Origin: Orobanche coerulescens
Taxonomy: Eukaryota > Streptophyta > Magnoliopsida > Lamiales > Orobanchaceae
Length of the DNA: 64,000 nt
Reading direction: 5' to 3'
Assembly: GCA_033398695.1 (NCBI GenBank)
Contig: CM065804.1
Span: forward strand, 9,285,001 to 9,349,000
Under the pieces are notes generated by a model that saw only the letters and a list, made by a program, of their open reading frames with translations, ran no database searches and was not told the DNA's origin. The translations under genes were made by a program, and so were the position numbers. This document shows, one piece after another, positions 34,570-48,159 of the stretch. Positions within the stretch are counted from its first letter, which is position 1, and each line of letters begins with the position of its first letter.

Positions 34570-36889
34570 TATAACACCCCCAAGTTATTCAGGGTATATT
34601 ACAGCGCCGTGAGCCCCGCCGTGGGACCCACAAGGCTAAACATACGCGGAACTATAAACTTGACCGAGAAGGTCTACATACAATGGAAAGAAAGACGATA
34701 CAAATGGTATTCAAAACCATAACCAATGAAACCATATACATCACCACACAAATCAATACCTCGGCAACACAGGCCGGAACATCAAGGAAACTGAAATACA
34801 ATACTCGAGTATTTAAAATCCATTCCAGTACAACAACACTGAATGGAGGAATCCAAAAAGATAACCGGAGACAAGACACAGTATCACACTTGCCCATCAT
34901 CTTCATGCCGACCCGATTCCCGCCTTTCCTCTCTCCTGGAACCTGAAATACATAAAAGGTATTTCCCCCATAAAGGGGTTAGCCGTCGAATAGCTAGTGC
35001 AAGTATAACAGTATGAAACACAATACTCCTCGACAATAAAGTAAATGTAATCCGTCAATTCATCAATTCAAGACTAGTATTCCGGAATGACTAAAATCTC
35101 ATGACGTATGTGAATGCCGTAGAAACAGTTCGTTCATATCATACGCCGTTACATGTAGGAATGCCGTCAAAACGGTTCGTTCGTTACATGCCAATAATAC
35201 ATATATGAATGCCGTAAAAACGGTTCGTTCATAATATGCCATCAATATATCTATGAATGCCGTAAAAACGGTTCGTTCATATCATACCATCAATTCCTCT
35301 TACTTTCAAAGTCGAGAACGCACAATCATTAATGTATACTTGCCTTGAATAATCGACGACGCAACGAACGGAATGGAAAGTCACCGACGAATGCTAGGAA
35401 CCATCGAAACCGAACCTAACGATTCGAAGAATACAATCACAACAGATTCTAAACGAATACGGAATTGGAATACGCCCGGAAACCCGCCTACGATTCATGT
35501 ATATTCGTATAAAAACGACAACGAGGGCGGACCACAACCAAACCCTCTCGATTTCGTAAAAATCACGAAATATACCATGGATCCGTAGGGAAACTAAGAG
35601 TACCAACAAGATTAATCATATTCATCATGAATTACTCATCAAAACCGAATGAATCGGACAAAACCACGAAAATCCCCAAATCTCCCCAAAAGTAGGGTTC
35701 TAAAGATCTAACCTTGATTAGATGGATCGAAGGATGTTATAGGACGATTGATCGGTGATATAAACTCAGAAACTTCGTGGATTTGTTGTTCAACAACATG
35801 GTTTCGTCTCCTCCGAAACCCCAGCCGCGGAACGAAGAGAAATGAAATGAAAAATGACGGAGAAAGTCATTTGATGCATCATTTTTATCTTGGGCGGAAC
35901 TAGCGTGCTCTAGCCTTCCGGCCTAGCGTGCGCTATCGGCCCGATGTCGGCCGAGCACTCTCGGCCATGGCCCGCATGACCCGGCACCACCGACCAGTGC
36001 CGACCATGACTCGACCGCCCGACTCCCGCTAGCGTGCGCTACGGCCGGAAGCTGCGCGCGCTTGGCTTTGTCGGTAGCCCTGGACTAACAAACTCACCCG
36101 GGTAGCGTCGCTAGTCGGCGCGGCGGCGCTACCCTGCCGGTTAGCGTGCGCTACGGCCGACATTAGCGTGCGCTACTGCCGATCTGGCCGAGTCGAGAAC
36201 CTCGAATCCCTCTGCCCGGGCCGATGGCGTCTGGTGGCGACTCGGCAGCGTGCGCTACATCTGCTGAAGCTAGCGCGCGCGGCGTCCGGCCGTGGCGTGC
36301 GCTACGCCGGTTCTGCCGTGCTGCTCGGTCGATGCGACCATCGTCCGGCGAGAACATGCGGCCGTCCGGTCGGTCCCTGTCGTCCGGCGATGCGACCACT
36401 GTGGGCTCAACGACTCGATTTAAGCGTCACGGAACGAATACGACGAAAAGTTCACGGACAACATCAACGACCCGAAATGAAAGCGTAACGTAATAATTAA
36501 TCATACGCGACCGAGAAAAGAGTCGAGACAACGAATACAGATAGAATACCCATAACTTTGGATAAATTACAAAATGGCCCAAAATGCCCGAAAATCACGA
36601 TACACGATCGAATAACCAAACCGAAGTTCACAACACTTCTAAAAAAGTTAAACGACTTACGGGAAACTCGAAACAGCAGTTTAGAACGAGATTCGCAAGA
36701 ATCGAACTCAAGTGCGGAAAAGTCGTTGAAAAGCACGGAACTCAACATAACGACACCGAAATGAACTCGGATGTCAAAAAGTGTATAATTAATCATTCTC
36801 AGGGTGACGAAACGGTCCCAAGCGAGTTGTCAAAACGGACTTCCGCCAAAAATAGAAAATTACCGGGAATCAAAATTACGGGTATTACA
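34570..36889 (-). repeat. 5' LTR of the non-coding gypsy-type element
   Basis: It is nearly identical to 28226-30561 outside the GC island (35900-36415). Its internal end reads TATAACACC where the outer end reads TGTAACACC. Confidence 0.83.
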
Positions 36890-36894
36890 CACTG

Positions 36895-37796
36895 TACCCC
36901 AACTGAGAACGAATGATTGGGATCATTCAAGAACCATTCTGTCGTGAATACCAGTATACGTATAAACCCTTCTTTCAAATGTCCCGATCAAGTTATAGGG
37001 TCACGGTCAGTCAAACCCTATCTGTACTTGACGCTATGCATGCGTTAATGCAAATCGAGATCATCGAGCTGTCGTGTATCTAATACAACTAGCTCCAATG
37101 CTTTGGCCAAAGACTTATGATCGCATCTGCCAATAACCGCATAGGACATATAACCCGCTCACTAACGGGAGAAAGAATTCTATATTGGTATTCAGTAGGA
37201 CCTGCTATTTGCCCGTCAATATGCACGTCGAGGTTGACCCCCACCTTCCGGTTTACAGGGTCGAACTACTCTAATGAAAATCTTGACGTCACAAGCACAT
37301 CCCTACTAAATCCTCAAGTCGAAGGTTCACGAATACCTATCACAACCTTTCGATTCCGTCATTGACTGTCCCGGAGTGAAATCCATGTGACGAATCGAGG
37401 GTGAGTCGGTCCGAGTATACTAATCCAATTAGCATACCTATAACGTGTGCTCCCACTAACCATTAGCGTTCGACATGCACTCTCCATGTCAAAGAACACG
37501 TCATACAAGTCTTCACATAAACTTAACGCCCAGTCAAGTTTCATCGACTTGCGAACGATTAAGTATTTGAGCTATAACCTTTCCAGTGCCGACCCCCTTA
37601 TCCAATAAGGAGTGGAACGTTTTGCTCTCAAATACACGGACTAGTTTCTATGTGTTTATTTACGAGTTAGGAATGCCAGTAACTACCAGTAAATAAAGAA
37701 ACAATCATTTGCCTTATATAAATGGTTTACATAATTACAAGTACAGTGCCCTCACTCAACAACCTCTGAGTGGCATTCGAGGGCATACTCCTAACA
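36895..37796 (-). repeat. Outer copia 3' LTR, right part
   Basis: It continues the LTR after the gypsy-type insertion, from TACCCCAACTGAG to CTCCTAACA. Together with 27179-28225 it gives an LTR of about 1.95 kb, matching 53210-55163. Confidence 0.85.
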
Positions 37797-37809
37797 ATCT
37801 CCCACTTGC
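37797..37809 (-). promoter_or_regulatory. Polypurine tract, outer copia
   Basis: The minus strand reads GCAAGTGGGAGAT directly before the LTR. The same tract follows the inner LTR at 42567-42579. Confidence 0.7.
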
Positions 37810-37866
37810 ACTCAATGCCACACACTATGGTATCTAATACCCATGTTCTCCAGATGACGCTCCAAG

Positions 37867-40584
37867 CTAGTCTGAGATAGTGGCTTGGTCAGTGGATCGG
37901 CGACGTTGTCGGCCGAGTCTACTCTGTGCAAAGACAATGTATCCCTTGCGAACAAATTCTCTTACGAGATGATACTTCCTCTCAATATGTTTGGTCTTTG
38001 TTGTGAAACCTCGGCTCCTTGGCACGTGCTCTGACTCCGTCGTTGTCGCGATGCAGTAGACAGGCGACTCGGCACATGGTATCACTTGAAGTTCTCCCAG
38101 AAACTTCTTAATCCAGAACCCTTCCTTGGAAGCCTCCGAGGCTGCTTGATACTCAGCCTGACAGGTGGAATCAGCAGTCGCGCTTTGCTTGGCGCTACGC
38201 CAAGATACTGCTCCTCCATTAAGAGTAAATATGTAGCCAGAAGTAGACATCGAGTCGTCCTTCAGTCCTTGGAAGTCCGAATCAGTGAATCCCACCACAT
38301 CCAATTCTCCACCGCCATACATCAGAACCATATCTCTAGTCCTTCTTAAGTACTTGAGAACGTTCTTTATGGCAGGTCAATGTTCCCTACCTGGGTTTGC
38401 CTGAAACCTACTCACCACGCTTACAGCATGCGCGATATCAGGTCTTGTACACAACATAGCATACATGAGGCTACCCACGGCCGAAGCATATGGTATATTA
38501 CTCATTTCCTTTCGTTGTTCCTCACTTTGAGGACACATCTTCAAGGTGAGTTTTATTCCATGTTGCATCGGTAGGAACCCTCTTTTAGAATCATTCATCT
38601 TAAATCGCTTTAAGATCTTATCTATATAGAGGGCTTGGGAAAGGCCTATTGTTCTCTTCGCTCTATCCCGGTAGAGTCGAATTCCAAGAATATAGGTTTC
38701 TTCTCCCAAGTCTTTCATGGAGAAATTACTCGAAAGCCAAGCTTTTACAAAACTGAGCATTCCCACATCATTTCCTATTAGTAGAATATCATCCACATAT
38801 AGTACTAAGAATGCGATCTTGCTCCCACTAACCCTCTTGTATACACAAGTTTCCTCTTCATTTTGCACGAAGTCAAACTCTTTGATCGCCTCGTCAAAAC
38901 GAAGGTTCCAACTACGCGACGCTTGCTTCAGTCCATAAATGGAACGCTGAAGCTTGCACACTTTCTGAATATCGACTTCGGACACGAAGCCTTTAGGCTG
39001 CTCCATATAGATTTCCTCCTCGAGGAATCCATTAAGGAAAGCCGTCTTTACGTCCATTTGCCATATCTCATAATCGTGGTAGGCAGCTATAGCAAGCATC
39101 ATGCGAATAGACTTGATCATGGCTACGGGCGAGAAGGTATCGTGGTAATCGATCCCTTCCTTTTGTGTATAACCCTTTGCCACAAGCCTGGCCTTATAGG
39201 CATCAACCTTGTCATCACCACCAGTCTTTCTCTTGTAGATCCACTTGTTCCCAATAGGCACTATGCCCTTGGGGCGGTCTACTAGAGTCCAGACCTGATT
39301 TACATGCATCGAGTCTATCTCAGCTTCCATAGCTTCACGCCATTTCGCGGAGTCTACATCCACCATCGCTTGGTCATAGGTCGTCGGGTCGGTCTCTTGG
39401 CTATCACTTGGAACCTCATGGAGACCCAGCTCCTCCAAGTGCACAAGCCCATACCTCTCAGGTAAATGAGACACCCTACTAGACCTACGAGGTGGTTGTA
39501 CTTGTGTTTCAGAAAGTTCGGTTCCAGTTTCTTGCACAGGTGTCTCTGTAGGAGTTTCATTGTATTCTTCTAAAGAAATACTTCTACCTGCTCCGCCTTC
39601 CTGAATGAACTCATCTTCCAGGAAGTGTGCTTGTAAAGCAACAACGATCCTTCGATCTTCGGGCATGTAGAATAGATATCCCATCATCCCAGACGGGAAT
39701 CCAATGAAACGTCCCTTCGCAGACCTAGCTTCCACCTTTTCCACCTTAGTCTTCTTGACATAAGCGGGACATCCCCAAATCCTAATATGATTAAGACTTG
39801 GTTTCCTTCCTTTCCACATCTCATGTGGAGTTTTAGGAACGGATTTGGAAGGACATCTGTTCAAGATATACGCGGCAGTCAGGAGTGCATACCCCCACAG
39901 GTAAATTGGTAAGTCAGTATAGCCCAGCATGGAACGGACCATGTTCAACAGGGTCCGGTTCCTTCTTTCTGACACACCATTTAACTGAGGAGTACCTGGA
40001 GGTGTTAGTTGTGAAACTATTCCATGTTCTTTAAGGAACTCGTCAAACTCCGTACTCATATACTCGCCACCTCGGTTCGACCGAAGTGCTTTGATATGAT
40101 TACCAGTTTGTTTCTCGACTAGGGCCTTGAATTCCTGGAATTTCTCAAAGGCCTCGGATTTATGTTTCATTAGGTATACATAACCATACCTAGTATGATC
40201 ATCTGTAAACGTAATGAAATATTGATATCCGTCACGTGCTGCTTCCAAAGCACCACAAACGTCAGTATGGATTAATCCCGATTTATCGGCTCTTTCAAAA
40301 GTCCCTGTGAAGGGGGACTTAGTCATTTTGCCTTTAAGGCAAGATTCACAAGTAGGAAAGGGATCCGATCCCAATGGACCCATAAGTCCATCTTTTTCCA
40401 TCTTGTAAACCTTGGTCTGACCAACATGACCAAGTCTAAGATGCCATTTCAAAACTTGGTTGGTTTTATCCCTACCACGTTTTCTAGTCATAGTATTCAC
40501 AACTACTTTGTTGCTGAGATTTAGATGATACAATCCATTCAACAATGTAGCAGTACCCACTAGTTTATTTCTAAAATAAATTTT
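37867..40584 (-). pseudogene. Outer copia pol, 3' part (integrase to RNase H)
   Basis: The frame from 40560 covers the GAG-pre-integrase segment (KWHLRLGHVGQTKV), integrase (HTDVCG, TPPGTPQLNGVSERRNRT), RT with LYVDDILL and RNase H (FTDSDFQGLKDDSMSTSG). A TGA near 38371 replaces a Trp codon kept in the inner copy. The RNase H end is frameshifted near 38050 and again near 37930. At its 5' side the coding sequence is cut at TTTTGCAGG by the inner copia insertion and continues at 50155. Confidence 0.85.
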
Positions 40585-40589
40585 GCAGG

Positions 40590-42566
40590 TGTTGGGATTC
40601 GGTGCCTAAAACGAAGGCCCAGCGGAAGCGGTAAAACGAAAATTAATTCGATCCGAATCCCTACGAGGATCGATCGAGCTACGTATATACGAATATATAA
40701 ACGAAAAGCAAGAGTCATAAGAAACTAACCCTCGAAGTCCGTTGATTAAATGGTAACCTTCTCTTGAGCTATTCCCCAAGCTCTTGAACGATCCAACGCC
40801 GAAAGCACCGCGTCTCTACTTGCCACGCGCCGGAGAAACGACCGGAACGACGATCACCTTGCTATCCTCCGAGGATACGACTAGAGCTAAGTGATGAAGC
40901 TTCCAATATGAGATTATCACACTCTAAGTGTATAACTCACAACTCTCATTTATTTCTTGATTTTTCTCCAAGAATCACCAAGAACAAGTTGAAGAAGAAG
41001 ATGAAGATAAGTGTTTGAACTCAAAGTCTCACTTTCTCTCTCTCTCTCTCAATGTATCTCACGGATGGCTCATTTATTTCAAGAGAGTGACAAGTCTTCT
41101 CTTCTTATTCAATTCCTTTCCACATGAGAACAACTCATGTTAACCCCACCTTGAAAAAGATATCAAATATCTATTCATTAAACACCTAATCAAGATTCCA
41201 ATTGATTTAAAAAATCAAAGTCTTGTCAAGGTGTGGGGATGGGGGGCGGCCATGATGAAGAAATAGGACGAGTTCGGTTCGTTTCGGACTCCCGCGAGTC
41301 CAAACAGATAAACTCCGATTCCGTATCGATGTATTTATATCAATTAATTAATCCAATTAATTAAACATATCAAATACATTATAACATAATTAATTTCTTC
41401 AAGAAATAATTATATCCATGAATTAAATTAATCACCCAGTGATATATTTAATTCATTAGGCCGTAAATCAATTTATCCAATAAATCGATTTAGACATCTA
41501 ATGTCCTAAATTTAGATATCCAATATCTAATATTCATAATGAGAGAATTAGCTTGATTCATTCCGTCGTCAATCCTAATGCGCGACTCGGTAGGTCCGTC
41601 TCAGTCAGCAATGGGAGGAACCAAAGAGTAGTAGCACCACCTAGCCAGCCTGGTGGCCTACACCGTACCCCAACTGAGAACGAATGATTGGGATCATTCA
41701 AGAACCATTCTGTCGTGAATACCAGTATACGTATAAACCCTTCTTTCAAATGTCCCGATCAAGTTATATGGTCACGGTCAGTCAAACCCTATTTGTACTT
41801 GACGCTATGCATGTGTTAATGCAAATCGAGATCATCGAGCTCTCGTGTATCTAATACAGCTAGCTCCAATGCTTTGACCAAAGACTTATGATCTCATACG
41901 CGATAACCGCATAGGACATATAACCCGTTCACTAACAGGAGAAAAAATTCTATCTTGGTATTCAGTAGGACCTGCTACTTGCCCGTCAAGATGCACGTCG
42001 AGGTTGACCCCCGCCTTTCGGTTTACAGGGTCGAACTACTCTAATGAAAATCTTGACGGCACAAGCACATCCCTACTAAATCCTCAAGTCGAAGGTTCAC
42101 GAATACCTATCACAACCTTTCGATTCCGTCATTGACTGTCCCGGAGTGAAATCCATGTGACGAATCGAGGGTGAGTCGGTTCGAGTATACTAATCCAATT
42201 AGCATACCTATAACGTGTGCTCCCACTAACCATTAGTGTTCGACAGGCACTCTCCATGTCAAAGAACACGTCATGCAAGTCTTCACATAAACTTAATGCC
42301 CAGTCAAGTTTCATCGACTTGCGAACGATTAAGTATTTGAGCTATAACCTTTCCAGTGCCGACCCCCTTATCCAATAAGGAGTGGAAAATTTTGCTCTCA
42401 AATACACGGACTAGTTTCTATATGTTTATTTACGAGTTAGGAATGCCAGTAACTTCCAGTAAATAAAGAAACATTCATTTGCCTTATATAAATGGTTTAC
42501 ATAATTACAAGTACAATGCCCTCACTCAACAACCTCTGAGTGGCATTCGAGGGCATACTCATAACA
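40590..42566 (-). repeat. 3' LTR of the inner copia element
   Basis: It runs from TGTTGGGATTCGG to CTCATAACA, where its partner ends CTCCTAACA. The GCAAGTGGGAGAT polypurine tract (minus strand) lies at 42567-42579. Confidence 0.88.
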
Positions 42567-42581
42567 ATCTCCCACTTGCAC

Positions 42582-45500
42582 TCAATGCCACACACTATGG
42601 TATCTAATACCCATGTTCTCCAGATGACACTCCAAGCTAGTCTGAGATAGTGGCTTGGTCAGTGGATCGGCGACGTTGTCGGCCGAGTCTACTCTATGCA
42701 GCACAATGTATCCCTTGCGAACAAATTCTCTTACGAGATGATACTTTCTCTCAATATGTTTGGTGCTGTTGTGAAACCTCGGCTCCTTGGCCTGTGCTAC
42801 AGCTCCGTCATTATCGCGATGCAGTAGCAGGCGACTCAAGACATGGTATCATTTTAAGTTCTCCTAGAAACTTCTTAATCCAGAACCCTTCCTTGGAAGC
42901 CTCCGAGGCTGCTTGATACTCAGCCTGACAGGTGGAATCAGCAGTCGCGCTTTTCTTGGTACTACGCCAAGATACTGCTCCTCCATTAAGAGTAAATATG
43001 TAGCCATAAGTGGACATCGAGTCGTCCTTCAGTCCTTGGAAGTCCGAATCAGTGAATCCCACCACATCCAATTCTCCACCGCCATACATAAGAACCATAT
43101 CTCTAGTTCTTCTCAAGTACTTGAGAATGTTCTTTCTGACGATCCAATGTTCCCTACAGGTTTGCACGAAACCTACTCACCACGCTTACAGCATGCGCGA
43201 TGTCAGGTCTTGTACACAACATAGCATACATAAGGCTACCCACGGCCGAAGCATATGGTATATTACTCATTTCCTTGCGTTGTTCCTCACTTTGAGGACA
43301 CATCTTCAAGGTGAGTTTTATTCCATGTTGCATCGGTAGGAACCCTCTTTTAGAATCATCCATCTTAAATCGCTTTAAGATCTTATCTATATAGAGGGCT
43401 TGGGAAAGGCCTATTGTTCTCTTCGCTCTATCCCGGTAGAGTCTAATTCCAAGAATATAGGTTGCTTCTCCCAAGTCTTTCGTGTAGAAATTACTCGAAA
43501 GCCAAGCTTTTACAGAACTGAGCATTCCCACATCATTTCCTATTAGTAGAATATCATCCACATGTAGTACTAAGAATGCGATCTTGCTCCCACTAACCTT
43601 CTTGTATACACAAGGTTCCTCTTCATTTTGCACGAAGTCAAACTCTTTGACCGCCTCGTCAAAACGAAGGTTCCAACTACGCGACGCTTGCTTCAGTCCA
43701 TAAATGGAACGCTGAAGCTTCCACACTTTCTGAATATCGACTTCGGACACAAAGCCTTTAGGCTGCTCCATATAGATTTCCTCCTCGAGGAATCCATTAA
43801 GGAAAGCCGTCTTTACGTCCATTTGCCATATCTCATAATCGTGGTAGGCAGCTATAGCAAGCATCATGCGAATAGACTTGATCATGGCTACGGGCGAGAA
43901 GGTATCGGGGTAATCGATCCCTTCTTTTTGGGTATAACCCTTTGCCACAAGCCTGGCCTTATAGGCGTCAACCTTGCCATCACCATCAGTCTTTCTCTTG
44001 TAGATCCACTTATTCCCAATAGGCACTATGCCCTTGGGGCGGTCTACTAGAGTCCAGACCTGATTGACATGCATCGAGTCTATCTCAGCTTCCATAGCTT
44101 CACACCATTTCGCGGAGTCTACATCCACCATCGCTTGGTCATAGGTTGTTGGGTCGGTCTCTTGGCTATCACTTGGAACCTCATGGAGACCCAGTTCCTC
44201 CAAGTGCACAAGCCCATACCTCTCAGGTAAATGAGACACCCTACTAGACCTACGAGGTGGTTGTACTTGTGTTTCAGAAAGTTCGGTTCCAGTTTCTTGC
44301 ACAGATGTCTCCCGAGGAGTTTCATTGTATTCTTCTAAAGAAATACTTCTACCTGCTCCGCCTTCCTGAATGAACTCATCTTCCAGGAAGTGTGCTTGTA
44401 AAGCAACAATGATCCTTCGATCTTCGGGCATGTAGAATAGATATCCCATTGTCCCAGACGGGAATCCAATGAAATGTCCCTTTGCAGACCTAGCTTCCAA
44501 CTTTTCCACCTTAGTCTTCTTGACATAGGCGGGACATCCCCAAATCCTAATATGATTAAGACTTGGTTTCCTTCCCTCCCACATCTCATGTGGAGTTTTA
44601 GGAACGGATTTGGAAGGACACCTGTTTAAGATATAAGCGGCAGTCAGGAGTGCATACCCCCACAGGTAAATTGGTAAGTCAGTATAGCCCAGCATGGAAC
44701 GGACCATGTTTAACAAGGTCCGGTTCCTTCTTTCTGACACACCATTTAACTGAGGAGTACCTGGAGGTGTTAGTTGTGAAACTATTCCATGTTCCTTAAG
44801 GAACTCGTCAAACTCCGTACTCATATACTCACCACCTCGGTCCGACCGAAGTGCTTTGATATGATTACCAGTTTGTTTCTCGACTAGGGCCTTGAATTCC
44901 TGGAATTTCTCAAAGGCCTCGGATTTATGTTTCATTAGGTATACATAACCATACCTAGTATGATCATCTGTAAACGTAAGGAAATATTGATATCCATCAC
45001 GTGCTGCTTCCAAAGCACCACATACGTCAGTATGGATTAATCCCAGTTTATCAGCGGCTCTTTCAAATGTCCCTGTGAAGGGGGACTTAGTCATTTTGCC
45101 TTTAAGGCAAGATTCACAAGTAGGAAAGGGATCCGATCCCAATGGACCCATAAGTCCATCTTTTTCCATCTTGTAAACCTTGGTCTGACCAACATGACTA
45201 AGTCTAAGATGCCATTTCAAAACTTGATTGGTTTCATCCCTACCACGTTTTCTAGTCATAGTATTCACAACTACTTTGTTGCTGAGATTTAGATGATACA
45301 ATCCATTTAACAATGTAGCAGTACCCACTAGTTTATTTCTGAAATAAATTTTGCAGAAACCATCACCAATGAAAAATGAAAAGCCTTTTCGGTCCATGAC
45401 CGGAATGGATACAATGTTTTTGTGCCCCTTGGGCAAAACAAGTACATCTTCTAAAGTCAAAACAAAACCGGATTCTAAACCCAAAAGAAGTGATCCTATG

Positions 45501-46518
45501 TCGGTCGCCTCGACACTATGCCCGCTTCCGACTGTGATCATAACTTCTCCAGCTCCAAGTTTCCTACTTTGTTCCAGATCCTGATTCACGGTACAAATAT
45601 GAGAACTAGCACCAGAATCCAGTATCCAGGAAGTAGAAAATACAGTAGCAGAACAATTTGTTTCCAAAACTAAAAGTTCTGTACTTGAAGTGCCATGAAG
45701 AATCGGACAGTCTCTAGCCCAGTGGCCCAGCTCACCGCACTTGAGACAAGCATCCTTCTTCTTCTTGTTCTTCGGAACCATCGGGGCCTTGCCCTTACCC
45801 TTAAGGTCCTTAGCTTGCGGTCCAGTCCGCTTCTTGGTCTTTTTCTTCTTATTCTTAGACTTAGAAGTCGGAAGAAATCACAAGAGAGACTCCTTCATCC
45901 GCGAGTCTTCATCCGAGGCGAGCGGTCACAAGTTTGCTCATTAGCCCGGCTAAATTACATGCAATCTCATTGCGGTTGAAGTTCATAACAAGCGTGAGAA
46001 GGAATCGGGAGAGAGCGTAGGATAAGGTCGGTTTGGAGAGAAGTATCCATTTTAAAATCAAGAGCCTCCAATCTCTCGATCATGGATATCATTTTGAGGA
46101 CGTGTTCCCCAACCTTCTCACCTTCCTTCATCCTTGCACCGAACAGTTGCTTGGATATCTCATATCTAGCAGTTCTACTATGATCACCATAAAGCTCGGT
46201 TAAGTGAGATAAAATCTGCCTAGCAGAAGTCATTTTCTCATGAGCTCTCTGAAGCTCATTAGACATGGAAGCCATCATATAAGCACGTACTTTCACGTCA
46301 TCCTTAACCCACTTTTCGTGGTTTTCAATCTCTTCCTGATTGGCTCGGGTCCGCACAGGAGGCGCCGGAATGTCCGTCTCCAAGACGTATCCCAGTGCCT
46401 CTATACTGAGGACAATCATCATATTGCGGAGCCAATCCACAAAGTTAGGTCCCATTAAGGTGTTCTTTTAGAGTAGAATTGCTAGTGGATTCATTGTCAT
46501 ATTGAGATTTGTCTGCAT
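42582..46518 (-). pseudogene. Inner copia gag-pol, nearly complete, a few frame breaks
   Basis: Gag starts at ATG 46518, has TAA at 46468-46470 (GAA in the outer copy), and runs to 45967, where a frameshift near 46000 occurs. The frame 45781-43154 holds a CCHC knuckle (CLKCGELGHWARDC), protease ILDSGASSHIC, HHCC and integrase motifs, RT with LHVDDILL (YVDD in the outer copy) and the RNase H start. Shifts near 43160 and 42830 separate the RNase H parts, which end at 42582. Gag is of the Retrotran_gag_2/UBN2 type. Several breaks coincide with CTG/CAG versus CG differences from the outer copy, so some may be sequencing errors rather than decay. Confidence 0.88.
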
Positions 46519-48159
46519 TAAGTATAACAGATTAATTAGTGACTCATTTAATTATGTTCTGATTATAGAATTAAGGTCTTTTCTATTCTTGTTACTCAGC
46601 TCCCACTATTTTATCGGAATAACACACTCCCATGTGAAGTCCGGAAGTATCGTCGCTCTACTTCATAGTGGTGATCGAGTTCTTTATAAATCTTAATAGA
46701 GGGCAACCGAACAGGTTTCTAGTCTATTAATTTTCATAAAGTGGTGTCCAACACCAACCCATCTAATGGATGATTCGATCTTCTTTTTCCCCTTGTTCAC
46801 TCCCCTCAACCTATACGGTTTCTATGGTTCGTGAACAAGTTAAGTTTATACCATCGACGCAAATCAGTTTCACAATTGAATCTTATCCGGCAACCTATCA
46901 GGTTTCTAGGGATAAAATTTGCTCCAACCGAAGGCATCCAATGCGCTCCCGGTAATTTATCCATCCTCCCCGAATGACTACCCCGATAACTCGGAAGCAT
47001 TGCACATCCGGTTTGGATTTCAATTTCTCGAAAACTCGATGGAGGGAAGGAAAACCTTGAAACCTTATAAACTTAATATTTTGTTGTGGGAGAATTTTCG
47101 CGATTAACGTTACACTTTGCACATTAATCATTTTAGCGCGTTTGTGGCATTCATACAATATAAAAAAACCATTCACAACCTAGTTGCTACCAACATGTGG
47201 TTCATGGACCGTTCCTAGAAAACAAAAACTCCGTAATCTAATTACAAGTCTTCGTCTTGAATCTTCGTCTTCTCGAAATGGATCTTCCTCCGGTCTTCGT
47301 CATTACATATAAATTTTACATCAAAAATTGCATCCTAGATACAAACATTTCTAGTAAAATAAATAGGCTCAAAACGGCCTTTACAACCCAATCGAATAAA
47401 ACGAACGATTCAAAAACTAAGTCCACGAACCACATCCCCATTCAAAAGCATTCATCCAATAAATACTAAATAAATGGAAAGCGTAGAGATACATTGATCC
47501 AATCAACAATACGAACCGATCCAATCGATTCACACAATCGGTAATATGATAACGTTCAAAATAATTCGGTCGACCATAAATATTCCAATTAATCAAATTT
47601 CCCTTATAAAATGAAATACCATAAATCATTTTAATCATATTAAATCCAATTTAACATGATGGAGATTAATTTTCAAGAATACACGAAAAAATCGAGCCGG
47701 GGCGAAAATGGCCTGCCATGGCCGAGTCACTGTCGGCATCTTTCCGTGAGGCGGCCGGGCATGGCGAAGTCACGCTTCGGCTCTACGGCCAGCACGGCCG
47801 TGTCCTCGACACGGTCGGTGCACTGGCGATGGCTTTGGGATCGCGGACACGGCCGTGTCACGACACGGCCGAGTCACCACAGCGACAACGCCCTTTGTCT
47901 GAAAAATCGTCCGACGACGATTCGGAGCTCGATTTTAGACCGGATATCCAATATCAATATTTTTCAACATTCATATCTTCAATATAAATCATATTTCCCA
48001 GAAATTTAAGATTTATATTTAGACATAAACTTACGAAAAATATAACTACAACGAACGTAAAAAAATGTACCACGATTATGACTAAAATGATTCCAAATCA
48101 TTCACCATCTAATCGAGCATTCCAAATGCCAATATCGTATATACGATCGCAAGACCTAC
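46519..48159 (-). other. Leader of the inner copia element
   Basis: Non-coding 1.6 kb between primer site and gag. A GC-rich island at 47690-47895 contains ACACGGCCGTGTC-type palindromes. The rest is AT-rich and matches 51319-53196 of the outer copy. Confidence 0.7.
47690..47895. repeat. GC island with ACGGCCGTGTC palindromes in the copia leader
   Basis: Words such as CGACACGGCCGAGTCA and GACACGGCCGTGTC recur. The flanks align with the outer copy, but the island itself does not align with 52480-52965. The chance ORFs here (47656-48009) reflect base composition. Confidence 0.7.

Larger units (their letters stand above)
28226..36889 (-). mobile_element. Non-coding gypsy-type LTR element (LARD-like)
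   Basis: Two LTRs of about 2.3 kb (28226-30561 and 34570-36889) flank a 4.0-kb internal region without any recognisable gag or pol. A perfect 12-base iMet primer site (34553-34564) and a polypurine tract (30562-30583) put the element on the minus strand. It interrupts the copia LTR: flanks read TACTG (28221-28225) and CACTG (36890-36894), while a sister LTR at 54.25 kb has CACTG, so the TSD holds with one C-to-T change. It must be mobilised in trans, plausibly by Tekay-type proteins, since LTR ends and polypurine context match. Confidence 0.8.

Noticed and set aside
38717..39285. Plus-strand ORFs opposite the copia pol
   Set aside because: These are shadows of the minus-strand RT and RNase H coding region, repeated in the same way opposite the inner copy.
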